From an uncultured Clostridia bacterium (GTDB lineage: Bacteria; Bacillota; Clostridia; TANB77; CAG-508): DNA of 39,625 nt. Shown piece by piece: positions 23,421-30,851 of the stretch. The DNA is taken from positions 1 through 39,625 of the forward strand of contig CALXWM010000010.1 of assembly GCA_944392425.1 (NCBI GenBank), in the 5' to 3' direction. Within the stretch, counting starts at the first letter, position 1. The number at the start of each line of letters is the position of its first letter. The notes beneath the pieces were generated by a model. The model was not told the DNA's origin. It saw only the letters and a program-made list of their open reading frames with translations, and made no database searches. The position numbers and the translations under genes are program-made.

Positions 23421-24674
23421 TTAGCTTTCAGTACTACAATACAAAGTGACACGGAAACCAAAGTTGCTGCGGGCATTGCCAATGTCGCTGCCACGGTAAC
23501 CTGCTGGATTGCGGTCGTAGCTGTTGCCGTAATAGCCTCCTCGACTGACGCAAGGATTGCCCTCGTAAGAGTAGCTCTCAGTAGTGTATTCGTATAAGTT
23601 TCCTCCCATATCATATATATTACTTACTGCTGTTGTTTGTCCTGTTGGAACTAATGTAGATGAGTTATTGTTTTTCTTTTGTGATGCTTCTGTTATATCT
23701 GTATAAGGAAATGTTGTATTTTTATAGTTTCCTTCTGGTGAATTTGTTCCATAATCACTATTTTTTATCTGTATAAAGCTTATTGCTGTATCCCATGCAT
23801 AACTACTTACTAATTTTGTTGTTGCTGTGGCATATTGCTGTGCTTCATCCATTCCTTCTGCTTTTGTCCTTGCATTTGCTTGAGTTATATAATTATATGG
23901 TACTTGGTCTTTTTTTATTGTTATTGTATTTTCTTGGTTTGCTTCTTCTGCTCGCATTGTTTTGGCTTCTGTTGACTCTTTATCTCCTGCCTCGAATCTT
24001 CCTATATAATAGCCTCCCCATGCATTTACACTTGCTTCTTCATCACTTGGCATTGTTTCTGAATAATCACTATAACTTCCATACTGTTTTCCAAAATCTG
24101 TTCTTTGATATACTATTTTAGCAGTTCCTCCTGATGATAGATTTATTGTTGCTCCTCCTTTATCTTCAGTTTTTGCTGGTATCCATACGAATTGGTTTCC
24201 GACTAGATCTTCTATTACTATTCCATCTTCAACAGTTGTTGCTGAATCTTCTGCTATTTTGAATCCTTTCGGGATTCTTACTTGGTTTTCTAGGTCATCA
24301 ATTAATGTTATATCTTTTTCGAACGTGCATTTTGCCTCTTTTCCTTGTGCCACTGTTTCTATTCTTGTTCCTGTTATTTTTTTCCCTTTTACATAGCCTG
24401 TTTTTCCCCATAAAATATCTTCTGGAGTTGCTGTAGCATCTGATGTATCTAATACTTCCATTTTTCCTGTTATTCCACCTATTGTAATTCCATTTAATAT
24501 GTAATTAGATATTAAACTTGAACCTTCATTTGCTGTTGTCGCTGAATAGCCGTCACTTGCCACTTGATTGTTATTTTTTATTACACTTGTCGTTATTATT
24601 ACCGCTATTATTATTGTAACTATTAATATTGTTATAAATCCTACCAGTTTTCGATTTTTACTTAGTCTTTTCAT
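23421..24674 (-). CDS. SUMF1/FGE-fold surface protein, probable DGR target
   Basis: 417 aa. N-terminal signal-anchor (KLVGFITILIVTIIIAVIIT, residues 10-29) with a pilin-like look, a linker (TGKMEVLDTSDATATPEDIL), then an FGE-sulfatase/SUMF1 domain from about residue 150: FVWIPAKTED, YYIGRFEAG, ending YDMGGNLYEYT, CVSRGGYYGNSYDR and NFGFRVTLY. FGE activity is unlikely; this C-type-lectin-like fold is widely used for ligand binding. The last 45 codons are unusually GC-rich and almost all NNC/NNT, as expected of a diversity-generating-retroelement variable region. AGGAGG precedes the ATG. Lies on the minus strand behind a leader with a terminator-like hairpin. Confidence 0.8.
   Translation of the reverse strand: MKRLSKNRKLVGFITILIVTIIIAVIITTSVIKNNNQVASDGYSATTANEGSSLISNYILNGITIGGITGKMEVLDTSDATATPEDILWGKTGYVKGKKITGTRIETVAQGKEAKCTFEKDITLIDDLENQVRIPKGFKIAEDSATTVEDGIVIEDLVGNQFVWIPAKTEDKGGATINLSSGGTAKIVYQRTDFGKQYGSYSDYSETMPSDEEASVNAWGGYYIGRFEAGDKESTEAKTMRAEEANQENTITIKKDQVPYNYITQANARTKAEGMDEAQQYATATTKLVSSYAWDTAISFIQIKNSDYGTNSPEGNYKNTTFPYTDITEASQKKNNNSSTLVPTGQTTAVSNIYDMGGNLYEYTTESYSYEGNPCVSRGGYYGNSYDRNPAGYRGSDIGNARSNFGFRVTLYCSTES
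23438..23580 (-). repeat. Probable DGR variable region (VR)
   Basis: Codons for SRGGYYGNSYDRNPAGYRGS and the following DIGNARSN read TAT TAC GGC AAC AGC TAC GAC CGC AAT ... TAC CGT GGC AGC GAC ATT GGC AAT GCC CGC AGC AAC: every putative variable codon ends in C or T, fitting adenine-directed mutagenesis of AAC/AAT codons in a template. The rest of the gene prefers A/T-ending codons. No template repeat or reverse transcriptase was found in this window. Confidence 0.6.
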
Positions 24675-25166
24675 TATTCTAAATTTCCTCCTAAATTTTT
24701 TAAAAATATTTCTACTTTATTAGTTTTATTCTCAATAAGCATTATTTTCTTCGGCATTGCGAACAAGAACCTCTTCTATTGACACAAAATATTTCTATTT
24801 TGTTGGTTTATTGTCAACAAAAATCGTTCCTATAACACAAAAGCACAAAAAACTATGCTAATTAGATATTTTAAATACGTCTAAAAAGCATAGCTTTACC
24901 TCTATGTTTACTTAAATATATTTGGTTAAATCTTACAATATATATATATATATACAGCCCCAAGGATTTCAGCGGTTTTCATTTATGCTTTACTCCTTAT
25001 AAATTTATGTTTTATATCTCGCATTTACATTATACATTTTATACATGCAATTATTTTTAGTCAAGTGATTTTTTATTACATTTTTGTTACAATCTTTTTT
25101 GTACATTTCTATATTTTTGCTTACAACCTGTTTTTCTATAGGTGCACCCAAAAACTTTTAAAAACA
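24675..25166. other. Gene-free leader region upstream of the SUMF1-like gene
   Basis: 492 bases without a supported gene. It holds a minus-strand hairpin with a T6 run (24841-24893), a degenerate direct repeat of about 33 bases (24708-24740 and 24787-24819, TATTTCTAYTTTRTTRGTTT), a TA dinucleotide tract (24938-24954) and a GC-richer segment at 24955-24980 (CAGCCCCAAGGATTTCAGCGG). The hairpin could be a terminator of the upstream flavoprotein gene or an attenuator in the SUMF1-like leader. No riboswitch family recognised. Confidence 0.5.
24841..24893 (-). terminator. Terminator or attenuator hairpin
   Basis: CTATGCT (24853-24859) pairs with AGCATAG (24887-24893); an inner TTAGA/TCTAA stem (24862-24866, 24880-24884) extends it. 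The minus strand continues TTTTTTGTG. The upstream strand contains CATAG-N8-CTATG (24888-24905) that would compete with this stem, a layout compatible with attenuation. Confidence 0.6.
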
Positions 25167-25787
25167 TTATCTAATAAAATTAGTCTTTACAGCCTTTTCA
25201 TTTTCTGGGTATTCTACTCCATTCTTTTTAGCTGCATCAATACATTTTAATAACCACGCCATATTGTTTCCAAGTGTTCTCATTGTTTGCATTCCTTCTT
25301 CATCTTTTCTTACTTCATCAGGATTTGTACCATGTACTTGGTTCCAATATTGTGATGTAACTATTGGCATATTGCATATTGAAAAATATTTATTAATCTG
25401 GTCAAAAGTGGCTGTTGCTCCACCTCTTCTACAACTTACTACACAGCAAGCAGGCTTATTTTTGAATAAGTCTCCTCTACCATAAAATACTCTATCCATA
25501 AAAGATGTTAAAATTCCTGCACTTGATGCAAAATGAACTGGAGTACCAAATACAAATCCATCAGCTTCTTTTGACTTTTCTATAAACTCATTTACTATGT
25601 CATTTCTAAAACATTTGCCTGTTTTTAAGCAAGCATTACATCCTATACAACCTGCAATTGGGTTTACTCCAAGCCAAATAATTTCTGTTTCAATCCCGTT
25701 TTTTTGCAAAGTTTTAGATACTTCCTCCAAAGCTGTATATGTACAACCTTTTTCGTGTGGTCCACCATTTACTAATAAAACTTTCAT
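25167..25787 (-). CDS. Flavodoxin-fold NAD(P)H-dependent FMN oxidoreductase
   Basis: 206 aa. LLVNGGPHEKGCTYTALEEV is the flavin phosphate-binding loop of NADPH-dependent FMN reductases, followed by GCIGCNACLKTGKC (Cys-rich loop typical of clostridial iron-sulfur flavoprotein relatives), GFVFGTPVHFASSAGILTSFMDR and GRGDLFKNKPACCVV. The spacing of the four Cys is shorter than in iron-sulfur flavoproteins, so cluster binding is uncertain. Probably reduces quinones or other acceptors. AGGAGGAAAG precedes ATG 25787. A small membrane-protein ORF lies 30 bases upstream. Confidence 0.85.
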   Translation of the reverse strand: MKVLLVNGGPHEKGCTYTALEEVSKTLQKNGIETEIIWLGVNPIAGCIGCNACLKTGKCFRNDIVNEFIEKSKEADGFVFGTPVHFASSAGILTSFMDRVFYGRGDLFKNKPACCVVSCRRGGATATFDQINKYFSICNMPIVTSQYWNQVHGTNPDEVRKDEEGMQTMRTLGNNMAWLLKCIDAAKKNGVEYPENEKAVKTNFIR

Positions 25788-25817
25788 TAAACTTTCCTCC
25801 TGGTATAAATAATTTAT

Positions 25818-25967
25818 TCAAATTATATAAAAATAATTATTAAAAAGCAAATTCAAAAAAATAAGAAACAAGCCCACAATAATTGCAACTAAGAAACCAA
25901 TAAGAATATTCCATTTCATATTTGAATATTGGCAAATGCTTTTCTTCTTTTTATGTATTTTTTTCAA
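25818..25967 (-). CDS. Small basic membrane protein
   Basis: 49-residue ORF from a TTG start (basic N-terminus KKIHKKKKSICQYSNMKWN, then one hydrophobic helix ILIGFLVAIIVGLFLIFLNL). GGGGGTGGAG precedes the TTG; an internal ATG at codon 17 would leave only the helix. It is 30 bases upstream of the flavoprotein gene on the same strand and probably co-transcribed. Function unknown. Confidence 0.5.
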   Translation of the reverse strand: MKKIHKKKKSICQYSNMKWNILIGFLVAIIVGLFLIFLNLLFNNYFYII

Positions 25968-26068
25968 ATCTCCACCCCCTATAATATAATATATCTTTTT
26001 ACTTTTTATGTTAATTGTAACTTCGTTTATGTAGACTGCATAATATGACTAGTAAGGAGGATCAATAT

Positions 26069-26395
26069 ATGTGTAGATGTAAAATGTTTAACTGCATGAA
26101 TAATAATAATTCTAATATGATAGATGTCAGAATGATTAATAATAATATGCAAGATGATGATGAATGCGAATGTGGATTTGATGAAGAATCTGTTTTCCCT
26201 GAAAACTATATGTTTGGTCAAAGCTATGTTCCTATTCAAAGAATGACTACTACTTTTAGACCATGTACAGGATTAAAAATGGGAACTATATTCCCTGAAC
26301 TTGTAGACCCTTATACAGCTGGTCAAAGTATGGAAGAAGACCAATTTTTAAGATGTTCAAATGAAGTTAAGGAGGGATGCAATAGTGGAATGTAA
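26069..26395 (+). CDS. cotJA: Spore coat-associated protein CotJA
   Basis: 108 aa. The conserved CotJA core is the C-terminal half: FGQSYVPIQRMTTTFRP, TGLKMGTIFPELVDPY. The N-terminus is unusually Cys/Asn/Asp-rich (MCRCKMFNCMNNNN). AAGGAGG at 26054-26060 selects ATG 26069. A CATA-N3-T element at 26039-26046 resembles a mother-cell sigma-E/K -10 box, though it lies close to the gene. Encodes a small inner-coat component, made in the mother cell, that works with CotJB and CotJC. First gene of cotJABC. Confidence 0.9.
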   Translation: MCRCKMFNCMNNNNSNMIDVRMINNNMQDDDECECGFDEESVFPENYMFGQSYVPIQRMTTTFRPCTGLKMGTIFPELVDPYTAGQSMEEDQFLRCSNEVKEGCNSGM

Positions 26396-26693
26396 TAATA
26401 ATAGTACTTGCACCTGCAATTGTACTTGTAAAGATAATAATAATACTCCTACAAGAGAAGAAATGATGAATGATGTGAGAGGTTTTAATTTTGCAATTGT
26501 TGAACTAGGCTTATACTTAGATACTCATCCAACTGATGCCAGAGCTTTGGCTTTGCACAGAGAGTATTGTAAATGTTATAAAGAAGCTGTTGAGAAATAT
26601 CAAAAGAAATTCGGACCACTTTCAATATTCTATCCATGTAATAAATGGAGATGGCTAGAACAACCTTGGCCTTGGGAAGGAGGTAATTTCTAA
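26385..26693 (+). CDS. cotJB: Spore coat protein CotJB
   Basis: 102 aa. The N-terminus is Asn/Cys-rich (ECNNNSTCTCNCTCKDNNN); the CotJB domain follows: REEMMNDVRGFNFAIVELGL, YLDTHPTDARAL, LHREYCKCYKEAV, FGPLSIFYPCNKWRWLEQPW. The GTG at 26385 is chosen because AAGGAGGG (26369-26376) is eight bases upstream; it overlaps the cotJA stop, indicating coupled translation. Ends in TAATG, sharing bases with the cotJC start. Confidence 0.9.
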   Translation: MECNNNSTCTCNCTCKDNNNTPTREEMMNDVRGFNFAIVELGLYLDTHPTDARALALHREYCKCYKEAVEKYQKKFGPLSIFYPCNKWRWLEQPWPWEGGNF

Positions 26694-27317
26694 TGTGGAC
26701 TTATAATAAAACTCTTCAATATCCAATAAAAATAAAACAGCAAGACCCTCGTTTAGCTAAGTTTATAATTTCTCAATACGGTGGTCCTGATGGAGAGCTT
26801 GGAGCTTCTCTAAGATATTTGAGCCAAAGATTTGGTATGCCTGACCAAAATAGTAAGGCTATACTTAATGACATAGGAACTGAGGAACTTCGGACACCTT
26901 GAAATGGTAGGTACTATAGTTCATCAATTAACTAAAGGTATAACTGCTGAAGAAGCAGAAAAGGCAGGACTTGGTGCTTATTATACAGACCATGGATTAG
27001 ATGTATATCCTCAAGCTGCTGCTGGTTTTCCTTTTGACGCTATGGCAATAGCTTGTAAAGGTGACCCTATCGCAAACTTGCAAGAAGATCTTAGTGCAGA
27101 ACAAAAGGCTCGCGCTACTTATGAAAAATTAATTAATTTATGCAAAGATAATGCTGATGTTGTGGATGCATTGCGTTTTTTAAGACAAAGAGAAATAGTT
27201 CACTTCCAAAGATTTGGTGAAGCTCTTCGTGGAGTGCAAGATAAACTTGCAGAAAGAAGATGTTATGCTATGAGAAATTGCAACATGAACAACAACGATG
27301 ATAGTTGTAGGTGCTAA
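26693..27317 (+). CDS. cotJC: CotJC, manganese-catalase family coat protein, interrupted at CGG
   Basis: The first frame gives 69 aa ending ILNDIGTEELRTP and a stop at 26902; the rest lies in the next frame starting at MVGTIVHQLT and ending MNNNDDSCRC. Skipping the C at 26891 (first base of in-frame CGG) joins them as TEEL-G-HLEMVGTIVHQL, restoring the E-x-x-H ligand motif of manganese catalases and a 207-aa protein of normal CotJC length. The later EIVHFQRFGEAL supplies the second E..H pair. Either a +1 frameshift, a sequence error or a recent mutation. Third gene of the operon. Confidence 0.88.
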
Positions 27318-27692
27318 CTTTCATGTTGCATTAGTTCAAAGAAACACAGCTTCATAATTTGAAACTGTGTTTCTCTTTAATTTATTTTTTCATACCTCAT
27401 AAAATCCTACAGCTGTTGTACTAAATAAGAATAAATGTAATTTATTGATCTGAAATTTATAACATGTTACAATTTTAATTATAGAACCGGCTGTAGCTAC
27501 CGGTCAATAGAATCTATTTAAAAAGTTATTAAGATTTTCTTAATATCTATTTAAGTTTATTTTTTAATAATTAATAAAGTCTTAAAGTGTAGTTGTTCCA
27601 GTACTTTTCGCGTTCTACATTTGATGCAAAATTTGATTTTTTCATTAAAATGTGGTATAATATATATGTATTGTTTGAAAGGATTATATGAT
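27318..27692. other. Gene-free region between cotJC and the Fic module
   Basis: 375 bases. A terminator (27338-27380: AAAGAAACACAG / CTGTGTTTC then TCTTTAATTT) ends the cotJ operon. A small GC-rich palindrome ACCGG-N9-CCGGT lies at 27486-27504. The Fic-module promoter is at 27633-27661. No further ORF supported. Confidence 0.6.
27633..27661 (+). promoter_or_regulatory. Promoter of the Fic antitoxin-toxin module
   Basis: TTGATT (27633-27638), 17-base spacer, TATAAT (27656-27661), about 30 bases before the antitoxin-like ORF. Confidence 0.75.
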
Positions 27693-27863
27693 ATGAATTT
27701 TGAAGAAAAATTTAATTTAGATGTAGAAAATTTAAAAAGCGATTTAGCAATAGAAGATATGTATATTACTGATGAAGACATTTCTATGTTAAAAAAATAT
27801 TCTACAAATGAAATTTCTTTAAATGAAGCCATAAGCAATATTATAAAAAGTAATTTAGATTAA
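27693..27863 (+). CDS. VbhA-like antitoxin of a Fic module
   Basis: 56 aa, with the family pattern NLKSDLAIEDMYITDEDISM ... STNEISLNEAISNIIKS: a helix bearing the inhibitory Glu region (consensus S/T-xxx-E-G), followed by a helical GEIs-type tail. Here the position of the usual S/T is Asp and Gly is Asp, so the inhibitory motif is only approximate. AAAGGA precedes ATG 27693. It lies 31 bases upstream of the Fic gene, the usual order for class I Fic modules. Confidence 0.6.
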   Translation: MNFEEKFNLDVENLKSDLAIEDMYITDEDISMLKKYSTNEISLNEAISNIIKSNLD

Positions 27864-27894
27864 TAAATTAAAGTAATTGAAAGGTGGCTTGCAA

Positions 27895-28483
27895 ATGTTT
27901 GAATTATATGAAGCTGTAAATTCAATCTATTGCTATCCAAATAGTAATGTACTTGTAAATAAATTGAATATTCACGATAATAAAAAACTAGCAACTATAG
28001 AAAGAAAGCTAGTTTTATTAAAATTATATACTCTTAGACAAAACAAAAATATAGGCAATTTTGATATTCATCATTTTTTATCAATACATAAATTTTTATT
28101 TGAAGATATATACCCTTTTGCTGGTAAAATAAGGTCTGAGGACATTGCAAAGGACAATTTTAGATTTGCCAAGTGGGAATATATAGAAGATCAACTTAGA
28201 GAATTATTTGATAAACTTGCTAAAGATGATTTAAAAAATTTGTCTAAAAAAGAAATATCTAAAAAACTTGCTTATTATATGTCTGAACTTAATGTTCTAC
28301 ATCCTTTTAGAGAAGGAAATGGTAGAACTATTAGAGAATTTATTAGGCAATTAGCATTTGTAAATCGGATATAGTTTAGATATAAAAAATGCTGATCCTA
28401 AAGAAATGCTTGTAGCATCTATAGAATCCGTTGTAAATACTGATCATTTAGAGGAAATTTTATTTAATTGTTTAGAGCCCTAA
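27895..28483 (+). CDS. Fic-domain AMPylase-type toxin, interrupted at CGG
   Basis: The catalytic motif HPFREGNGRTIR (residues 136-147) is the full Fic consensus HxFx(D/E)GNGRxxR, preceded by the flap region YPFAGKIRSEDIAK. Fic enzymes transfer AMP or related groups to target proteins. The frame ends at a TAG right after RQLAFVNRI, but skipping the C at 28366 (first base of CGG) gives AFVN-G-YSLDIKNADPKEML and continues to a natural stop at 28481-28483 (195 aa). AAAGGTGG supports ATG 27895. The active site is upstream of the break, so even the short form might fold partly. Confidence 0.82.
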
Positions 28484-28491
28484 ACACAACA

Positions 28492-28518
28492 AAAAGACCT
28501 TAAGTAAAGGTCTTTTAT
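28492..28518. terminator. Bidirectional terminator
   Basis: AAAAGACCTT (28492-28501) / AAGGTCTTTT (28507-28516) with A and T tracts on both sides; it ends the Fic transcript and overlaps the 3' end of the convergent membrane protein gene. Confidence 0.8.
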
Positions 28519-29213
28519 TTTCTTCTATGACATCTTTTTTTGTAACTTTTTCCCGTTTTCTCTTTTATAAATTTATGAAAGTCTTTTTCTTCTCCTTTTA
28601 CAAATGAATCTTTTTTTACAATATATCCACTATTCTTTTTTAAAAGTATATAATAACATTCTTTTGCTTCGTATACGGCTTCTAAACAGTCATAAGGTCT
28701 TTCAGTTGTACCCATCTTATTTTTTACTATTACTCTTTCATCATTAAAATAATAATTATTTACATATGTAGAAATATCATCATCATATATTTTTTTACTT
28801 TCTTTTTTATCATATTTTTGATACTTAAATGCATATACCCATAAGTAAATTCCCAATGCAATTAAAAATACATTTATTATAATATTAATTATAAGCCCGA
28901 AAAAATAATCTTCACCTTCTAATAAGAAATTTATGCCTATCATAATAAGTACTAAGCCACACAATAATAGTGAATAAAAATCTCCTCTTTTTATTTTTCT
29001 TTTATGGAATTTATAAAATTCATTTATCATTTTTTCATTCATTTTAGTTGAATTTATGTATTCTGATTCTTTTTCTAATGCTTTTATAAGTCTCTCGTCT
29101 TCTAGTTTTGCTTTTACATTTGATCCTTCAACATTTTTCATTTTTTTCTTTTTAGTATTTTCTTTTGTTCTACTTGTTTTATTTTTTCTTGTTCTTATTT
29201 TTGATTTTTCCAT
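28515..29213 (-). CDS. YcxB-like membrane protein
   Basis: 232 aa. A highly basic N-terminal segment (SKIRTRKNKTSRTKENTKKK) is followed by two membrane helices (FYSLLLCGLVLIMIGINFLL and IIINVFLIALGIYLWVYAF) and a C-terminal PH-like YcxB domain (YYFNDERVIVKNKMGTTERP, YDCLEAVYEAKECYYILLKK). Function of the family is unknown. Convergent with the Fic gene. Confidence 0.7.
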   Translation of the reverse strand: MEKSKIRTRKNKTSRTKENTKKKKMKNVEGSNVKAKLEDERLIKALEKESEYINSTKMNEKMINEFYKFHKRKIKRGDFYSLLLCGLVLIMIGINFLLEGEDYFFGLIINIIINVFLIALGIYLWVYAFKYQKYDKKESKKIYDDDISTYVNNYYFNDERVIVKNKMGTTERPYDCLEAVYEAKECYYILLKKNSGYIVKKDSFVKGEEKDFHKFIKEKTGKSYKKRCHRRK

Positions 29214-29325
29214 TTTTAACCCCTTTTCATTGTGCCTTTTACTATTTTTACATATTTTTACATTTTTTTCAACAGTTTTTTCGTCTATTTAAAATTTTTA
29301 TTATATTTTCTTTTTATTAGGCAAT

Positions 29326-29369
29326 AAAAAGAACTCTTCTTATTATCAATAAATAATTAGAGTTCTTTT
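29326..29369 (-). terminator. Intrinsic terminator of pyk
   Basis: AAAAAGAACTCT (29326-29337) pairs with AGAGTTCTTTT (29359-29369), followed on the minus strand by a TTTTTATTG tail, 40 bases after the pyk stop. Confidence 0.75.
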
Positions 29370-29408
29370 ATTTCTTACCAAATCATAGAATTATATGTTT
29401 AGTCAAAA

Positions 29409-30851
29409 CTATATTTTCATAATTCCACCAATTACTTGGCTTTCTTTTTCTAATGGTAGCATTTTATTTCCACCAGCAATAACTATTTTATCTCCCTTTT
29501 CTAAAACTCCTTTATTTTCGAATTCAAGTATTCCTTTTTCTACAGTACTATCTATATCTTTTTGTGCTTCGATATATATTGGATATGTGTTAGCTGTTAA
29601 AGATAATTTATGATATGTTTTTAAATTATCTGTAATTGCTAATACTGGACAAGCTGGTTTTAAGCCTGCTAAGATGTTTGCTGTATCTCCTGTATGTGTA
29701 TATGCTACTATTGCATCTGCTTCTATGTCTTTTGCTGTTACACATGCTGAGTAAGCTGTATTAGCTTTAAGATCGTTTTTGTCTACTAAGCAACCTTTAT
29801 TATTAAATCTTTTCCAATAGTTAATGTTTCCTTCAATAGCTCTTGAAATTTTGTTCATTGCTCCAACACATTCAACTGGATATTTACCCATTGCACATTC
29901 TCCAGAAAGCATTATGCATCCTGTTAAATCATATACAGCATTTGCAACGTCTGAAACTTCTGCTCTTGTTGGTCTTGGATTTGAAGTCATTGATTCTAGC
30001 ATTTGTGTTGCTGTAATAACTGGTTTTCCAACTTCGTTACATCTTTTTATAATATGTTTTTGAACAATTGGAACTTGTTCCATTGGTATTTCAACGCCCA
30101 TATCTCCACGAGCTACCATTATACCATCAGATAAAGCTAATATTTCTTCGAAGTTGTCTATACCTTCTTGGCTCTCTATTTTAGATATAATTCCAACTTC
30201 TTGTCCACCATTGTCATTTAGTAATTTTCTAATTTGTTTAACATCATCTGCTCTTCTAACAAATGAAGCAAATATATAGTCAAATCCTGCTTTTACGCCT
30301 TTTGTAATATCATCTATATCTTTTTCTCCCAAAGCTGGTAATTCAACGATTGCATCTGGTATGTTCATTGTTTTTCTTGAACCTAATCTACCAGTATTTT
30401 GTGCTATACAAACAATGTCTTGTCCTTTTACTTCTTTTACTTTGAATTCTATTGCACCATCATCAACTAATATTGTTGAACCTGGTTTAACATCTTTATA
30501 TAAGTTTTTGTAGCTTATTGTTGTTTTTGTATTGTTTCCAATTATATCATCATGAACAAAAGTAAATTCTTGACCTTCTGTTATTGTAACTTTTTCATCT
30601 CCTGATTCTAGTTTGCCTGTTCTTATTTCTGGACCTTTTGTATCAAGAGCTAATGCTATAGGTATGTTAAGCTTTTCTCTACATCTTTTAATTGTTGCGA
30701 TTTTTTCTGCATTTTCTTCGTATCCACCATGTGAAAAGTTAATTCTACATACGTTTAAACCTGCATTCATAAGTTTTGTAAGCATTTCTTCGCTTTCACT
30801 TGCTGGTCCTATTGTACCAATAATTTTTGTTTTTCTGATTACTTCTTTCAT
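29409..30851 (-). CDS. pyk: Pyruvate kinase
   Basis: 480 aa, complete. RKTKIIGTIGPASES and RINFSHGGYEE (phosphate and K+ site), ALDTKGPEIRTG, the catalytic signature IISKIESQEGIDNFEEIL, MVARGDMGVEIPME, and ITATQMLESMTSNPRPTRAE ... ECAMGKYPVE are all standard. It converts PEP and ADP to pyruvate and ATP. It lacks the extra C-terminal PEP-utilizing domain found in many Bacilli enzymes. AAAGGAAG fits ATG 30851 better than the upstream ATG 30869. Monocistronic. Confidence 0.96.
   Translation of the reverse strand: MKEVIRKTKIIGTIGPASESEEMLTKLMNAGLNVCRINFSHGGYEENAEKIATIKRCREKLNIPIALALDTKGPEIRTGKLESGDEKVTITEGQEFTFVHDDIIGNNTKTTISYKNLYKDVKPGSTILVDDGAIEFKVKEVKGQDIVCIAQNTGRLGSRKTMNIPDAIVELPALGEKDIDDITKGVKAGFDYIFASFVRRADDVKQIRKLLNDNGGQEVGIISKIESQEGIDNFEEILALSDGIMVARGDMGVEIPMEQVPIVQKHIIKRCNEVGKPVITATQMLESMTSNPRPTRAEVSDVANAVYDLTGCIMLSGECAMGKYPVECVGAMNKISRAIEGNINYWKRFNNKGCLVDKNDLKANTAYSACVTAKDIEADAIVAYTHTGDTANILAGLKPACPVLAITDNLKTYHKLSLTANTYPIYIEAQKDIDSTVEKGILEFENKGVLEKGDKIVIAGGNKMLPLEKESQVIGGIMKI

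Noticed and set aside
23390..23614. Open frame overlapping the 3' end of the SUMF1-like gene
   Set aside because: It is a shadow of the GC-rich variable region in another frame, Ala/Thr/Val-rich with no Shine-Dalgarno; the SUMF1 frame has recognisable domains.
24938..24954. TA dinucleotide tract as a functional repeat
   Set aside because: Short simple repeat in an AT-rich genome; no evidence of phase variation since it is not inside a gene or between clear promoter boxes.
24930..24985. Possible riboswitch aptamer
   Set aside because: The GC-richer segment did not match the conserved cores of c-di-GMP, TPP, SAM, purine, preQ1 or other riboswitches that I can recall; only the hairpin is reported.
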